Shown: piece by piece, positions 45,308 to 54,603 of the stretch
Layout of the letters: every line of letters begins with the position of its first letter
How positions within the stretch are numbered: position 1 is the first letter of the stretch
Origin: Allobosea lathyri
Lineage (GTDB): Bacteria > Pseudomonadota > Alphaproteobacteria > Rhizobiales > Beijerinckiaceae
DNA length: 64,000 nt
Assembly: GCF_900108245.1 (NCBI RefSeq)
Contig: NZ_FNUY01000003.1
Coordinates: 310,001 to 374,000, forward strand
Reading direction: 5' to 3'
The notes under the pieces: model-generated
What the model was told of the DNA's origin: nothing
Seen by the model: the letters and a program-made list of their open reading frames with translations, nothing else
Databases searched by the model: none
Made by a program: the position numbers and the translations under genes

Positions 45308-46783
45308 TCAGGCGGCGCGGATGCGGCCGAGGAACTGCGCCACTTCGACGTCGAGATGCGCCGATTGCCGGGCAAGTTCATCGGCAGATTCGGCGACGTA
45401 GTTCGCGGCCTGTCCCGTTTCGGCGGCGACGCGGCTGACGATTTCGATATTGCTCGATATCGTCACGGCCTCGTTGGCGGTGACCTGGATGTTGCGTGTG
45501 ATCCCGGCCGTCGCGGCGTTCTGCTGCTCCATGACGACCGCCACCGCAGCCGACATCTGGTTCAGGGAGCCGATCGTGAGGTTCATGATGTCGATGGCGC
45601 GGCTGGCGTCCTCGCTCGAACGGCGCATGGCCGCGATCTCGCCCTGAATCTCCTCGGTGGCCTGCGAGGTCTGGTTTGCCAGCGCCTTGACCTCATGCGC
45701 GACCACGGCAAAGCCGCTGCCCAGCTTGCCGACGCGGGCAGCCTCGATGGCGGCGTTGAGCGCCAGCAGGTCCGTCTGTTTGGCGATCGTCGAGATCGTC
45801 CCGACGATATTGCCGACATCGTCAGCCTTTCTCGACAGGCGATCGACAGTTTCGAGCACCGTCCGGGCCTTGGCGGTGGTTGCCTCGACGATCCGGGCGC
45901 TTTCGGCGATCTGCCTGTCGATTTCCCCGATCGATGTTACCAGCTCGGCGGTCGCATGGGTCACAGCCACGACATTGGCCGAGGTGTGGTTCGACGAGGT
46001 GGCCGCAGCGCCGGAGCGTTCCGCAACCTCCGTTGCTCCCGCCATCATCTGTTGCGAGGCGGAGCGGAGCGTCTGAACCGACGCGCTCACATCCCTGGCG
46101 ATGCCGGCAACCTTGTTCTCGAAATCGTCGGCGACCGCGCGCAGCATGCTCTGGCGCTCGATGGCGGCCTTCTGCGTCGTCGTCGCGACCTCGTTGCGGG
46201 CCTCTTCCGCGACCAGTCTGGCTGCGGTCGCTGCCCGCCGCTCGGTCTCGGAGGCGACCAGGGCGACCCTGAGATAGTGCACGATCCAGCTCAGCGCCGA
46301 GGCTTGTACGATGACGATGACGGCGTGGAGCAGGACACGGCCGGCGCCGTTTCCGTTCGGAAAGACACCCTCGGGATAGGCGATGCTCAGGGCGCTGTGA
46401 TGGGCTGCAATCGCGATCGTCGCCGTAATGAAGATGCGCCAGTCGAGCCAGCCTGCGAGCACCGCCAGCATGGCAAAGAAGTACATGTGCATGTCGGACT
46501 GGTAGGGGTGCCCCGCGAAGGCATAGACCAGAAGCATCACCTGACCCATCGCGGTGATGGAGCTGACCTGTCGGGTCAGCCATTCAGTGCCCAGGCTGCG
46601 CCAGAGCAGGGTCGTCAGGGCGGCCAATGCAGCGCTGCAGCCGACGAGCAGATTGGCATTGTCGGCGCCCATGACATGAGCGGCGAATGCCAGAAGCCCC
46701 GTATTGAGCCAGATCAGTGCAACCAGCACACAGGCGAAACGCGCGCGCAGACCGTGGATGTCGGTCATGTCCGCGTTCGTCAT
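45308..46783 (-). CDS. Methyl-accepting chemotaxis protein with a multi-helix membrane sensor
   Basis: The 491-residue protein has five to six membrane helices in the N-terminal 170 residues with no large periplasmic domain and no HAMP domain. It contains [37 protein letters not shown], a His-rich element. The signalling hairpin tip is [37 protein letters not shown]. The start at 46783 overlaps the stop of the upstream 99-residue gene as ATGA, so a longer start is unlikely. The ligand is unknown. Confidence 0.88.
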   Translation of the reverse strand: MTNADMTDIHGLRARFACVLVALIWLNTGLLAFAAHVMGADNANLLVGCSAALAALTTLLWRSLGTEWLTRQVSSITAMGQVMLLVYAFAGHPYQSDMHMYFFAMLAVLAGWLDWRIFITATIAIAAHHSALSIAYPEGVFPNGNGAGRVLLHAVIVIVQASALSWIVHYLRVALVASETERRAATAARLVAEEARNEVATTTQKAAIERQSMLRAVADDFENKVAGIARDVSASVQTLRSASQQMMAGATEVAERSGAAATSSNHTSANVVAVTHATAELVTSIGEIDRQIAESARIVEATTAKARTVLETVDRLSRKADDVGNIVGTISTIAKQTDLLALNAAIEAARVGKLGSGFAVVAHEVKALANQTSQATEEIQGEIAAMRRSSEDASRAIDIMNLTIGSLNQMSAAVAVVMEQQNAATAGITRNIQVTANEAVTISSNIEIVSRVAAETGQAANYVAESADELARQSAHLDVEVAQFLGRIRAA

Positions 46784-47079
46784 GATCTGCCCATGCACAG
46801 GCGTGCCAGGGCTGCGTTGGCAACGAGCCACGCCCCGGAGCGGTAGAGCTCGGCGACGTAGTCGGGCTGTTGGCCGATGCTGATGACGAGAGACGGCGTG
46901 TCGCCGAATTCGAGCAGGCTGCCTCCAGATCGCCCGATCGCGGCCGAGGCCTCGGCTGCGGATATTCCGGTTGGGAAGAACGAGGCGACGGGGCGGCCGG
47001 GAATGGGCCAGGCGGCAACGAGAAATGCCGCTATGGCCACGAAAAGGCTGAAAAAGGCGCCGAAGATAATCTCGCGCAT
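46780..47079 (-). CDS. Small membrane or exported protein coupled to the chemoreceptor
   Basis: No family was recognised. The 99-residue protein begins with a hydrophobic helix ([21 protein letters not shown]) followed by a polar domain ([49 protein letters not shown]). Its stop overlaps the chemoreceptor start (ATGA), a strong sign of coupled expression. It may be a ligand-binding or accessory partner for a receptor that lacks its own external domain. This is inference. Confidence 0.65.
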   Translation of the reverse strand: MREIIFGAFFSLFVAIAAFLVAAWPIPGRPVASFFPTGISAAEASAAIGRSGGSLLEFGDTPSLVISIGQQPDYVAELYRSGAWLVANAALARLCMGRS

Positions 47080-47229
47080 GCCGTGAAACTCTCGATGATC
47101 GAGTGCTGTCAGCGTGAATCAACGAAATACAAGAGCGATATTCAACGTAATATGCCGGCTCCGGACTTGCCAATCAGTAAATATTTTCAAGTGTTTGTTG
47201 CCTGTTGTGGGACTGTCTCAACGGCATGC

Positions 47230-47296
47230 CAAGTGCTCGCTTCGGGAGAGTGCTCGCTCTGGGAGAGTGCTCGCTCCGGGAGAGTGCTCGCTCGGG
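47230..47296. repeat. 17-bp tandem repeat upstream of the small membrane protein gene
   Basis: Four units close to AGAGTGCTCGCTCCGGG lie head to tail, the last one base short. It lies between the P1 peptidase stop codon and the start of the chemoreceptor operon, about 150 bp upstream of the latter. Confidence 0.85.
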
Positions 47297-47310
47297 CTAA
47301 TTGGATGTGG

Positions 47311-48309
47311 TCATTCGCCATGCCTGTCGCGCCAGGCTGGTCTTGCTCCGGCAAAGGGCAGGGCGGTCGCGGCATGAACGCCGCGCGCGATCGCGCGTGA
47401 CAGGACATCGGCCGCCGTCGCGCACAGTTCCGTCAGCGCATAGGCGTCCGATGGTGCGCCGCTATGGCCGGTGGCCGCAGCGAAGACGACGTCGCCGTCG
47501 AGCGGGGCATGAGCGGGCCGCAAGGCCCGCGCCAACCCGTCATGGGCCGCCATTGCCATCCGCCTGGCCTGCGCCTTGGTCAATACGGCGTCGGTCGCGA
47601 CCAGCGCGATCGTGGTGTTCTGGCCAGTCCCACCCTTGAAGCGCAGTGCCGTATCCCCCGGCGTGATTGCGCCTGGCCAACCAAGGCCTCCGAATTCGCC
47701 TTCGCGCTCGAAGGGGGCCGCCCAGAAATGCGGGCCGTCCCCGATCGTGGCAGTGCCGACCGCATTGACCGCGACCAGCGCGCCAACGATCTGGCCGGTG
47801 GCGGCACGCGCGCTGGCCGAGCCGATTCCGCCTTTCAGATTGACGGTGGTCGCGCCGTAACCGGCGCCAGCCGTGCCGAGCGCGAAATCGTCTGCTGCCT
47901 GCGAGGCGGCGATCGTGCCGAGCCGGCGATAGGGGGCTTCCTCGCCGCCGCGCGCCCAAGGTTTGGCGCCGCCATTGGCAAGATCGAAGAGTATGGCCTG
48001 CGGCACGATAGGAATGCGCAGCTGGCCGACCGGGAAGCCCCGGCCCTGGCCCGCCAGCCAGGACATCACGCCATCAGCCGCCGCCAAGCCCCAGGCCGAG
48101 CCCCCCGAAAGCACGATGGCGTCGACATGCTCGACGGTCATCTCCGGCGCCAGCAGGGCAGTGTCGCGTGTGCCGGGCGCGCCGCCGAGCACGGCGACGG
48201 AGGCGATGGTCGGGCGATCGAACAATGCGACGGTCACGCCGGTTGCGGCGGCCGCGTCATGCGCCTGCCCGACGCGCAGGCCTTTGACGTCCGTGATGAG
48301 GTTGCGCAT
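47311..48309 (-). CDS. P1-family peptidase (DmpA-like)
   Basis: This autoprocessing N-terminal nucleophile hydrolase family acts on aminopeptides such as beta-peptides. The 332-residue protein begins MRNLITDVKGLRVGQAHD, with family elements VLSGGSAWGLAAADGV, TAGAGYGATTVNLKGGIGSAS (self-cleavage expected at Gly163-Ser164) and GGTGQNTTIALVATDAVLTKAQA. The substrate is unknown. Confidence 0.88.
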   Translation of the reverse strand: MRNLITDVKGLRVGQAHDAAAATGVTVALFDRPTIASVAVLGGAPGTRDTALLAPEMTVEHVDAIVLSGGSAWGLAAADGVMSWLAGQGRGFPVGQLRIPIVPQAILFDLANGGAKPWARGGEEAPYRRLGTIAASQAADDFALGTAGAGYGATTVNLKGGIGSASARAATGQIVGALVAVNAVGTATIGDGPHFWAAPFEREGEFGGLGWPGAITPGDTALRFKGGTGQNTTIALVATDAVLTKAQARRMAMAAHDGLARALRPAHAPLDGDVVFAAATGHSGAPSDAYALTELCATAADVLSRAIARGVHAATALPFAGARPAWRDRHGE

Positions 48310-48528
48310 GGGCGAATGCGGATGGGAAAACGAATCGGACGGCGGCGCCGGCCCGCTTCCGCCACATTACGATCTTTTCATGCTTGCGCCATCACCGGGT
48401 CACTGCGACGCGACCATCGTGTGATCAGCGCTAACCGGCTTCGAGACCCGCTCGGCGACTGAATGGACGACCCCATCTATCCTGGACGACCTCATCTATA
48501 TCCTGGACGACTTCTTGGGAGATTTTGC

Positions 48529-49158
48529 ATGAAACGTATCGCCCTCATTGCCGCGTCCTCGATTGCGGCCCTCACAGCGACTTTCGCGATCGCCCAGCCG
48601 CAGCCGCTTCCCTCTCCGGGAGGCGACCGCGACAGTTCACGCCAGGAGCGCTCCGAAACCCGCGAGCAGCGCCGCAGCGAATGGCGCGAGCGTCGCGCCG
48701 AGCAGGCTCAGGCCCGCATGACGGAGCGCCTGGCCAAGCTGCGCGCCGACATGAAGCTGAAGCCCGAGCAGGTGCCGCTTTTCGACACCGTGGAAAGCCT
48801 GGTGAAGAAGCGGGCCGAGGCGCGTCGCTCGACCTGGCCCGCGATGCGCGAACAGCGCGAGAACTTCCGCCATGCCGACATCATGGAACGGCTCGACATG
48901 ATGGCGACCCGTCAGGGCGAACGCGCGGCGCGCTCCAAGGAACTGGCCGATGCGGTTCGTCCGCTCTGGGTGACGCTCAGCGACGAGCAGAAGACGGTAG
49001 CGCGACGTTCCATTCGCGAGGCGATGGCTGAAGGTCACGAGCGTTTCCGGGAGATGCGCGAGCGCTGGGACGATCGCCGGGGTGGCCGCGACCAGAATGA
49101 CGACGACGACCATGGGCCGCGCCGCGGGCGCGACGAATGGCGCGACCGTCGCGGCTGA
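48529..49158 (+). CDS. Exported Spy/LTXXQ-motif protein
   Basis: The 209-residue protein has a signal peptide (MKRIALIAASSIAALTATFAIA). It continues with a highly charged helical region (ETREQRRSEWRERRAEQAQARMTERL) and an LTXXQ-like motif (LWVTLSDEQKTVARRSI), like the Spy/CpxP family of periplasmic chaperones. Its C-terminus is Arg/Asp-rich. The start at 48529 places the signal peptide correctly. Upstream, GGACGACC-TCATCTAT units are repeated near 48466-48510. Confidence 0.75.
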   Translation: MKRIALIAASSIAALTATFAIAQPQPLPSPGGDRDSSRQERSETREQRRSEWRERRAEQAQARMTERLAKLRADMKLKPEQVPLFDTVESLVKKRAEARRSTWPAMREQRENFRHADIMERLDMMATRQGERAARSKELADAVRPLWVTLSDEQKTVARRSIREAMAEGHERFREMRERWDDRRGGRDQNDDDDHGPRRGRDEWRDRRG

Positions 49159-49186
49159 TAACCGGCTCCGGCTTCCAACGGATCGA

Positions 49187-49213
49187 GGGCGGCTCTCGCG
49201 AGCCGCCCTTTTT
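49187..49213 (+). terminator. Rho-independent terminator of the Spy-like gene
   Basis: A perfect 9-bp stem (49187-49195 with 49200-49208) with loop TCGC is followed by five T residues, 28 bp after the stop codon. The stem arms are identical to those of the terminator at 49560. Confidence 0.92.
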
Positions 49214-49254
49214 CGTGACGTTCCAGCCAGCGGACATGATTGCCGGATTGCGAA

Positions 49255-49332
49255 GGTAAATCCGGATTCCTGAACAGGTAAACGGATCTTTACCACAGTT
49301 GTTCAAATTGGATTCATACTCTGGCGTTTACC
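49255..49332. promoter_or_regulatory. Repeated GGTAAA/TTTACC motifs upstream of the 50-residue protein gene
   Basis: The hexamer GGTAAA occurs at 49255 and 49277, and its inverse TTTACC at 49289 and 49327. The middle two form an inverted repeat with a six-base centre. This is a possible binding site for a regulator of the small gene at 49367; no known regulator was matched. Confidence 0.35.
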
Positions 49333-49366
49333 TCTTGGCAGTAACTTCGGCGAAGGAGGTTAAGCC

Positions 49367-49519
49367 ATGAAGAGCACATGGTTGACGTGGATGATGCGGG
49401 GCTTCATCGCCTCGGTTTTCCTGTTGTGCCTGTTTGGCCCCTATGGCCTGTCGATCCTGATCGCTTGCTTCGGGGCCGGCTGCTATTTCTTCCGCGACGA
49501 GGCTGGCTCGCATTTGTAA
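49367..49519 (+). CDS. 50-residue single-pass membrane protein
   Basis: The frame MKSTWLTWMMRGFIASVFLL to FFRDEAGSHL has a perfect ribosome-binding site (AAGGAGG, seven bases before the ATG). It has one long hydrophobic helix with three cysteines and a short charged tail. It has its own repeat-rich upstream region and lies between two terminators with identical stem arms. No family was recognised. The strong ribosome-binding site argues that it is translated. Confidence 0.65.
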   Translation: MKSTWLTWMMRGFIASVFLLCLFGPYGLSILIACFGAGCYFFRDEAGSHL

Positions 49520-49559
49520 TGCGAGTCGTGCGGGTGATCCCGCATGATCGGCTCAAATG

Positions 49560-49590
49560 AAAAAGGGCGGCTCCTGCGAGCCGCCCTTTC
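49560..49590. terminator. Bidirectional terminator between the small membrane protein gene and rpsD
   Basis: A perfect 9-bp stem (49565-49573 with 49578-49586) has A residues on the left and TTTCTT on the right, so it can end the rightward small gene and leftward rpsD. Confidence 0.9.
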
Positions 49591-49634
49591 TTGATTCCGA
49601 TCAGAGCCTTGCGGCTCGATCCTAAGCTTCCGGA

Positions 49635-50252
49635 TCAGCGCGAGTAGAACTCGATGACCAGGTTCGGTTCCATCTGCACCGCATAGGGCACGTCCGTCAG
49701 GGTCGGGGTGCGGGTGAAGGTGGCGGTCGACTTGTTGTGGTCGGTGTCGAGATAATCGGGCACGTCGCGCTCGGCGAGCTGGGCCGACTCGATCACGATG
49801 GCGAGCTGGCGGGAGCTCTCCTTGATCGCGATCACGTCGCCCGGCTTGACCTGGTAGGACGCGATGTTGACGCGCTTGCCGTTGACCGTGACGTGGCCGT
49901 GGTTGACGAACTGACGGGCAGCGAAGACCGTCGGCACGAACTTGGCGCGGTAGATCACGGCGTCCAGGCGACGCTCGAGCAGGCCGATCAGGTTCTCGCC
50001 CGAATCGCCCTTGAGACGGATCGCCTCGGCGTAATAACGGCGGAACTGCTTCTCGGAGATCGAGCCGTAATAGCCCTTGAGCTTCTGCTTGGCGCGCAGC
50101 TGGGTGCCGAAGTCGGACGGCTTGCCCTTGCGGCGCTGGCCGTGCTGGCCGGGGCCGTATTCACGACGGTTGACCGGGGACTTCGGACGGCCCCAGATGT
50201 TCTGACCGAGGCGGCGGTCAATCTTGTATTTCGCCTCATGACGCTTCGACAT
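49635..50252 (-). CDS. rpsD: 30S ribosomal protein S4
   Basis: This protein is an early assembly factor of the small subunit. The 205-residue protein starts [47 protein letters not shown]. It carries the S4 RNA-binding domain ([39 protein letters not shown]). It is not in the usual alpha operon context; here it stands alone with its own terminator. Confidence 0.99.
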   Translation of the reverse strand: MSKRHEAKYKIDRRLGQNIWGRPKSPVNRREYGPGQHGQRRKGKPSDFGTQLRAKQKLKGYYGSISEKQFRRYYAEAIRLKGDSGENLIGLLERRLDAVIYRAKFVPTVFAARQFVNHGHVTVNGKRVNIASYQVKPGDVIAIKESSRQLAIVIESAQLAERDVPDYLDTDHNKSTATFTRTPTLTDVPYAVQMEPNLVIEFYSR

Positions 50253-50478
50253 ATCGCGTGTCCTCTAGGTTCGCGAGTTGAGGACCGCGCCCTCCTGTCC
50301 CCGCTTCCGGGGCGACAGATCCAGCTCTTTACGAGCAGATCACGGGTGCGGAAAAAGCCACGCGGGCCTTTTGGGCCCGCGCGACGCCGGCTTAGAACCA
50401 TGCGAGCTGCCCAAAGTCAACACGAGAGCGCTGCTTGCGCGTAAGCGGATCTTCACAAGGGGCTGATAACGACGTCTC

Positions 50479-51909
50479 ATGACCGAGGCGAGCCCACGTA
50501 ATGTCAATGCCGCGCAAATCGTCTCTACGTGTACCATGCCAGTGGTCGGCGCCCTGCTGTTCGTAGCCTTTGGTGTCGTCGAACGCGCTCAAGTCGATCC
50601 GTCGGCATCGCTTTTTTCGGATACTTCATTTTCGCGCCTGCCCGACGTCTGGTATCCGGCGCTCATTATTTTCGGGTGCTTGCACGCGTTAGGACATCTG
50701 GTTTGCCACCGTGGTGAATTGATTCCGCGCGCACTCGGGACATTCCTATTTCTTCTTCCGTTCGCTTTCCTCAACCTCATAAATGCCCCGGTAACATTTG
50801 GAATGTTTGTTGGGACGCTGCTGGGCGTAACGCTGCTGGGCGTAACGCTGATCGGCATAGTCATAGCCGTTCCTGTCGCCATTGCGGCGGCCGGTGCCTT
50901 TTCCGGATTCCTGCTCTTCCTTCCGCTGTACATTGCCTCCGGTCTCATGATGCGCGATGAGCCACGGGAAATCGCAGTGTCGTGGAAGGCCTATATTGGC
51001 GGAGGCATTTTTGCCGCTCTTGTCTTCTCCAGCGCGTTCGGTGTCTTCGGCCCAGCTTCGACGCCGCGCATCGGCGTCGGCCGAAGCGTAATAGATCCTG
51101 CCGATCTAAACGCGGCTTGGCTTTACGTCAGTCTTGCAATTGCTCTGTGCTGCAGCGGTTTTTGTCTTGGGTCGATGCGCTTCTGGGAAAAGAGAAGCCG
51201 CTCAGCGATGTGGCTTCTTGCAATTTGGTTTCTCGCGCCAGTCGCCGTCGTGATCACTCTGACAGGTTCGGCTCTGGAAGCTCTTGCGAGCAGCCCGATC
51301 TACCGCACGGTGGTCGCGACAGAACCCCTGAACAGACTTTCCTTGTTCTTCAGGGAAGGCGCCCCGCGTCGATCCGAGCCACTTCATTTCAAGGCGGGCG
51401 AATGGTTGATGCCACGCGAGCGACTCGCGCTCGTCCACTATGTGAACGGCTCTCCTTTCGCGACGCGCTTGATGATCCGTCCTCGGCCGGAGGATGTCGT
51501 TACGGGCGAAATCGAGGTTTCACAGCTTTCGCGTAGCCCGGACGACGCTCGGGCGAGTTGGCTCGGGACGTCCGCTTGCGATCTCGATAAAGGGCGCCTG
51601 CTGTTGCTTTGCCAGAGTGACGGTCCTAAGGCCCGTATTCGCGGGACTCGTTCCTATTTTCCGCAATCGTCTCGCGTGATTGAGGTCGATAGCGAGAGCC
51701 CGGCACGCGACATGCGGTACGATGCGTTCTGGCCGCAAAACTGCACAGTCCGCTTGTTGGATGTGGGTTCGCTCGGCTTTAGCGCGGAATTCAAGATCAA
51801 CTGCGCCCAGCGGCTTTCATGGCGGCAGATCGCGATCGGCGTTGAAAATGATCTCGCGTCTTCCTACCGCCGTAAGAGCGGGTCTGCTGAGCAGTCCGCC
51901 AGCCAGTAA
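50479..51909 (+). CDS. Membrane protein of unknown family
   Basis: The 476-residue protein was not recognised. The N-terminal half has about seven hydrophobic segments, including a duplicated GVTLLGVTL stretch from a repeated 15-bp sequence. The C-terminal half (from about residue 285) is soluble and rich in Arg/Ser. It has a CLGSMRFWEKR motif between helices and three more cysteines near the end. Its base use is more AT-rich than neighbouring genes, which may indicate recent acquisition. It stands alone between rpsD and murI. Confidence 0.65.
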   Translation: MTEASPRNVNAAQIVSTCTMPVVGALLFVAFGVVERAQVDPSASLFSDTSFSRLPDVWYPALIIFGCLHALGHLVCHRGELIPRALGTFLFLLPFAFLNLINAPVTFGMFVGTLLGVTLLGVTLIGIVIAVPVAIAAAGAFSGFLLFLPLYIASGLMMRDEPREIAVSWKAYIGGGIFAALVFSSAFGVFGPASTPRIGVGRSVIDPADLNAAWLYVSLAIALCCSGFCLGSMRFWEKRSRSAMWLLAIWFLAPVAVVITLTGSALEALASSPIYRTVVATEPLNRLSLFFREGAPRRSEPLHFKAGEWLMPRERLALVHYVNGSPFATRLMIRPRPEDVVTGEIEVSQLSRSPDDARASWLGTSACDLDKGRLLLLCQSDGPKARIRGTRSYFPQSSRVIEVDSESPARDMRYDAFWPQNCTVRLLDVGSLGFSAEFKINCAQRLSWRQIAIGVENDLASSYRRKSGSAEQSASQ

Positions 51910-51919
51910 GCCAACTCAC

Positions 51920-52792
51920 CTACGCCTGTGCCAGCGACATCGGCTCGATTGCGACCTGGGCCAGTCCGTAGCCGGCCAGCGCGATCCGCAGCGGGCCGGT
52001 GATGCCGCTGCCGCTGGTGAAGACCGCCACGGCATCGCCGGCAGCTGCCGGGCCGGTTGAGCCGGTGGGGGCGAGAAGTTGCGTCACCCGCCGTGCGATG
52101 GCAGGGGCGGGGTCGATCCATTCGACCTGCCAGGGCGCGACCCGTTTCATCCGCTCCAGCAGCAGCGGGTAATGCGTGCAGGACAGCGTGACGACGTCCG
52201 TCCGCCTGCCGGCGCGTTCGACGAAGCAGGGGGTAATCTCGGTCAGGATCGCGCCATCGTCGACGGCTTCGCCCTTGAGCGCGGCCTCCGCCAGCCCGGC
52301 GAGCCGGGTCGAGCCGACCAGCGTGACGTCGCAAGCGCCAGCATAGGTCTCGATCAGCCCGCGCGTGTAATCGCGTGCAACGGTGCCGGGCGTCGCCAAC
52401 ACCGAGATCAGCCCGGTCTTGGTCGATGCTGCCGCTGGCTTGATCGCCGGCACGGTGCCCACGAAAGGAATGCTGAAGCGCGCGCGGAGCGCCGGCAGGA
52501 CCAGCGTCGATGCGGTATTGCAGGCGATCACCGCGAGATCGGGATGAAAGCGTGCCGTCAGCCGCTGCATCACGGCCAGGACACGCTCGACCAGTTCCGC
52601 TTCGGACAGGCGGCCATAGGGAAACCCGGCATCATCGGCCGCGTAGACGATGCGGGCGCCCGGATGGGCCTGGGTCGTCCGCGCCAGCACGGTGAGGCCG
52701 CCGAGGCCTGAATCGAAAACGAGGATGGTGGGCTGGCGCTGGGGCATCGCAACCGTGCGATAGGCCGTTCCAGCGAGAAGGTCGACCTGCAT
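51920..52792 (-). CDS. murI: Glutamate racemase
   Basis: MurI makes D-glutamate for peptidoglycan. The 290-residue protein has FDSGLGGLTVL and both catalytic cysteines, Cys91 (IACNTAST) and Cys205 (LSCTHYPLL). The start at 52792 could be replaced by 52747 (MPQRQPTILVFD), since neither has a strong ribosome-binding site. It converges with the orphan membrane protein gene, leaving ten bases. Confidence 0.95.
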   Translation of the reverse strand: MQVDLLAGTAYRTVAMPQRQPTILVFDSGLGGLTVLARTTQAHPGARIVYAADDAGFPYGRLSEAELVERVLAVMQRLTARFHPDLAVIACNTASTLVLPALRARFSIPFVGTVPAIKPAAASTKTGLISVLATPGTVARDYTRGLIETYAGACDVTLVGSTRLAGLAEAALKGEAVDDGAILTEITPCFVERAGRRTDVVTLSCTHYPLLLERMKRVAPWQVEWIDPAPAIARRVTQLLAPTGSTGPAAAGDAVAVFTSGSGITGPLRIALAGYGLAQVAIEPMSLAQA

Positions 52793-52935
52793 TGGTTTTG
52801 TCCGCGGGGACGAGGGCGAAGCGCCGATTGCGCCAGACAGGGGTTAAGGGAAGGTCAACGAAGCCTCCGCTTGGGCGCTCAAATTTAGTTGACTCTGTCC
52901 ATTATCTTGATCGATCCTTGGAAATGGAGGTCGCG

Positions 52936-53862
52936 ATGACAGATATCGATGCAGCCGCCGTCGCAGCGATTCGCCGTTTCAACCGCTTTCATACGCGCTG
53001 GATCGGCGCGCTGGGCGGCAGCCTGCACGGGTCGGGCTTTGCCCTGACGGAGGCGCGCGTGCTCTATGAGTTGGCGCAGCGCGATGGCTGGCTTGCAGGC
53101 GAGCTGGCGCGGAATCTGGGACTGGACCCGGCCTATCTCTCACGCATCCTCCAACGCTTCGCCGTCTCCGGCTGGCTGGAGCGCGAACGCTTGCCGGAGG
53201 ATGGCCGGGCGCTGAGTCTGCGGCTGACGCAGGCGGGCAGGGCAGCTTTCAAGTCGCTCGACGAGGCATCGCGGCAGCAGGCGGCGGCGCTCGTCGCCAG
53301 GCTCGCGCCGACCTCGAAGGCGCGGCTCGTCTCGGCGCTGGGCGATGCGCAGTCGCTGCTTTCAGGCGGCGCGAGCCCGGTGGTGAAGCCGATCATCCGG
53401 GAGCATCGACCAGGTGACATCGGTTGGGTGGTGTCGGCCCATGGCCGGCTCTATGCCGAGGATTATGGCTGGGACATCAGCTTCGAGGGGTTCGTCGCGG
53501 AGATCGCGGCGCAGTTCCTGCGGGATTTCAAGCCGCTGAAGGAGTGTTGCCGGATTGCCGAACGCGACGGCGCGCCTGTGGGCTCGGCCTTTGTGGTGCG
53601 GGATTCGGATGAGGTCGCCAAGCTGAGGTTGGTGATCGTCGAGAAGCGCGCACAGGGTCTGGGACTGGGCAAGGCGCTGGTTCGCGAGGCGATCGATTTT
53701 GCCCGCTCCGCCGGTTATCGCCGCATGGTGCTTTGGACCAACGACATTCTGCATGCCGCGCGCGCGATCTATGTCGCGGAGGGGTTCGGGCTGGTGGCCG
53801 AGGAGAGCCACCACTCCTTCGGGCAGGATCTGGTGGGGCAGAACTGGGAGCTCGAACTTTAG
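52936..53862 (+). CDS. MarR-GNAT fusion protein
   Basis: The 308-residue protein joins an N-terminal MarR-type winged helix (ALTEARVLYELAQRDGWLAGELARNLGLDPAYLSRILQRF, about 38-78) to a C-terminal GNAT acetyltransferase with an acetyl-CoA loop (VEKRAQGLGLGKALVREAIDFARSAGYRRM). The ATG at 52936 has GGAGG five bases upstream. Such fusions occur in many bacteria and presumably link ligand sensing or acetylation to transcription; the target is unknown. Confidence 0.92.
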   Translation: MTDIDAAAVAAIRRFNRFHTRWIGALGGSLHGSGFALTEARVLYELAQRDGWLAGELARNLGLDPAYLSRILQRFAVSGWLERERLPEDGRALSLRLTQAGRAAFKSLDEASRQQAAALVARLAPTSKARLVSALGDAQSLLSGGASPVVKPIIREHRPGDIGWVVSAHGRLYAEDYGWDISFEGFVAEIAAQFLRDFKPLKECCRIAERDGAPVGSAFVVRDSDEVAKLRLVIVEKRAQGLGLGKALVREAIDFARSAGYRRMVLWTNDILHAARAIYVAEGFGLVAEESHHSFGQDLVGQNWELEL

Positions 53863-53880
53863 CGCATTTCCCGTTCGGTT

Positions 53881-53994
53881 GGTCATCCCGGGCGCAGCGC
53901 AGCGGAGACCCGGGATCCATTCCTGAGCCTTGACGATAGACGTTCTGGAATGGATCCCGGATCGGCGCCGCTATGCGGCTTGTCCGGGATGACC
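53881..53994. repeat. Palindromic interspersed repeat, family A, copy 3
   Basis: This copy is the reverse complement of the copy at 5871-5985 with only about four differences. It lies between the MarR-GNAT gene and an exported-protein gene. The outer ends are GGTCATCCCGG and CCGGGATGACC. Confidence 0.85.
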
Positions 53995-54048
53995 AGCCCT
54001 CCAAAGGACCGTAAACGCGAAATTATTGAGAACGATGCTTTCGCCCTG

Positions 54049-54603
54049 TCAGGGCAGAATGACGTTGATGGTCCGGTCGGCACCCAGCTTCAAGGCTGGC
54101 GGCGTGCCCGCGCGATCGGGCACGATCTTGTACTTCGCCAGCGGCCCGTCCGCATACTCGGTCATCAGTTTGATGCGCTCGCGCTCGCGGCTCGAGACCA
54201 AGCGGCTTTCGCCGAGATTGTCGAAATCGCCCCGACGTCTTGCTCCGCGTCCACCGGAGAACACGAGGACCCTCTTCGGCAGCACGACGATGTCGCCCCG
54301 GCGCAAGGTCGGATCGGTCAGATACCAGTCCGGAAACTCTTCTGGGTTGATCGGCGTGGCCAATTTGGGCGGAGTTTCGGCGTAGCTCTTGGGCTTCGAT
54401 GCTCGGGGCTTAGCGTCCCTGTTCGGGCGAACCGTCATTTCCAGGGGCGTTTCGATGCGGGGAGGCCGTGGAGCGCCGAAGAGCATTTCCAGCAAGCCGG
54501 CCTGAGCCTGCGAGGATGCCACTGTGATGCCCGCAAGCGCACCGATCATTACGGCCAGATTTCGAGACTTCACTACGCTCTCCACCGAAACCCGTTTTGC
54601 CAC
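54049..54603 (-). CDS. Exported protein of unknown function
   Basis: The 184-residue protein has a signal peptide (LAVMIGALAGITVASSQAQA-GL). It continues with a proline/basic linker and a conserved-looking core EFPDWYLTDPTLRRGDIVVLPKRVLVFSGGRGA, then GADRTINVILP at the C-terminus. Similar secreted proteins of unknown function appear to be common in Hyphomicrobiales (inference from memory). It stands alone. Confidence 0.7.
   Translation of the reverse strand: MAKRVSVESVVKSRNLAVMIGALAGITVASSQAQAGLLEMLFGAPRPPRIETPLEMTVRPNRDAKPRASKPKSYAETPPKLATPINPEEFPDWYLTDPTLRRGDIVVLPKRVLVFSGGRGARRRGDFDNLGESRLVSSRERERIKLMTEYADGPLAKYKIVPDRAGTPPALKLGADRTINVILP

Noticed and set aside
44471-46846. Long + strand frame across the ATP12 and chemoreceptor genes
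   Set aside because: It covers two well-supported genes on the other strand and has no family resemblance.
52855-52880. CtrA box upstream of the MarR-GNAT gene (TTAA-N7-TCAA)
   Set aside because: It has one mismatch and no link to cell-cycle or motility genes; such sites occur by chance.
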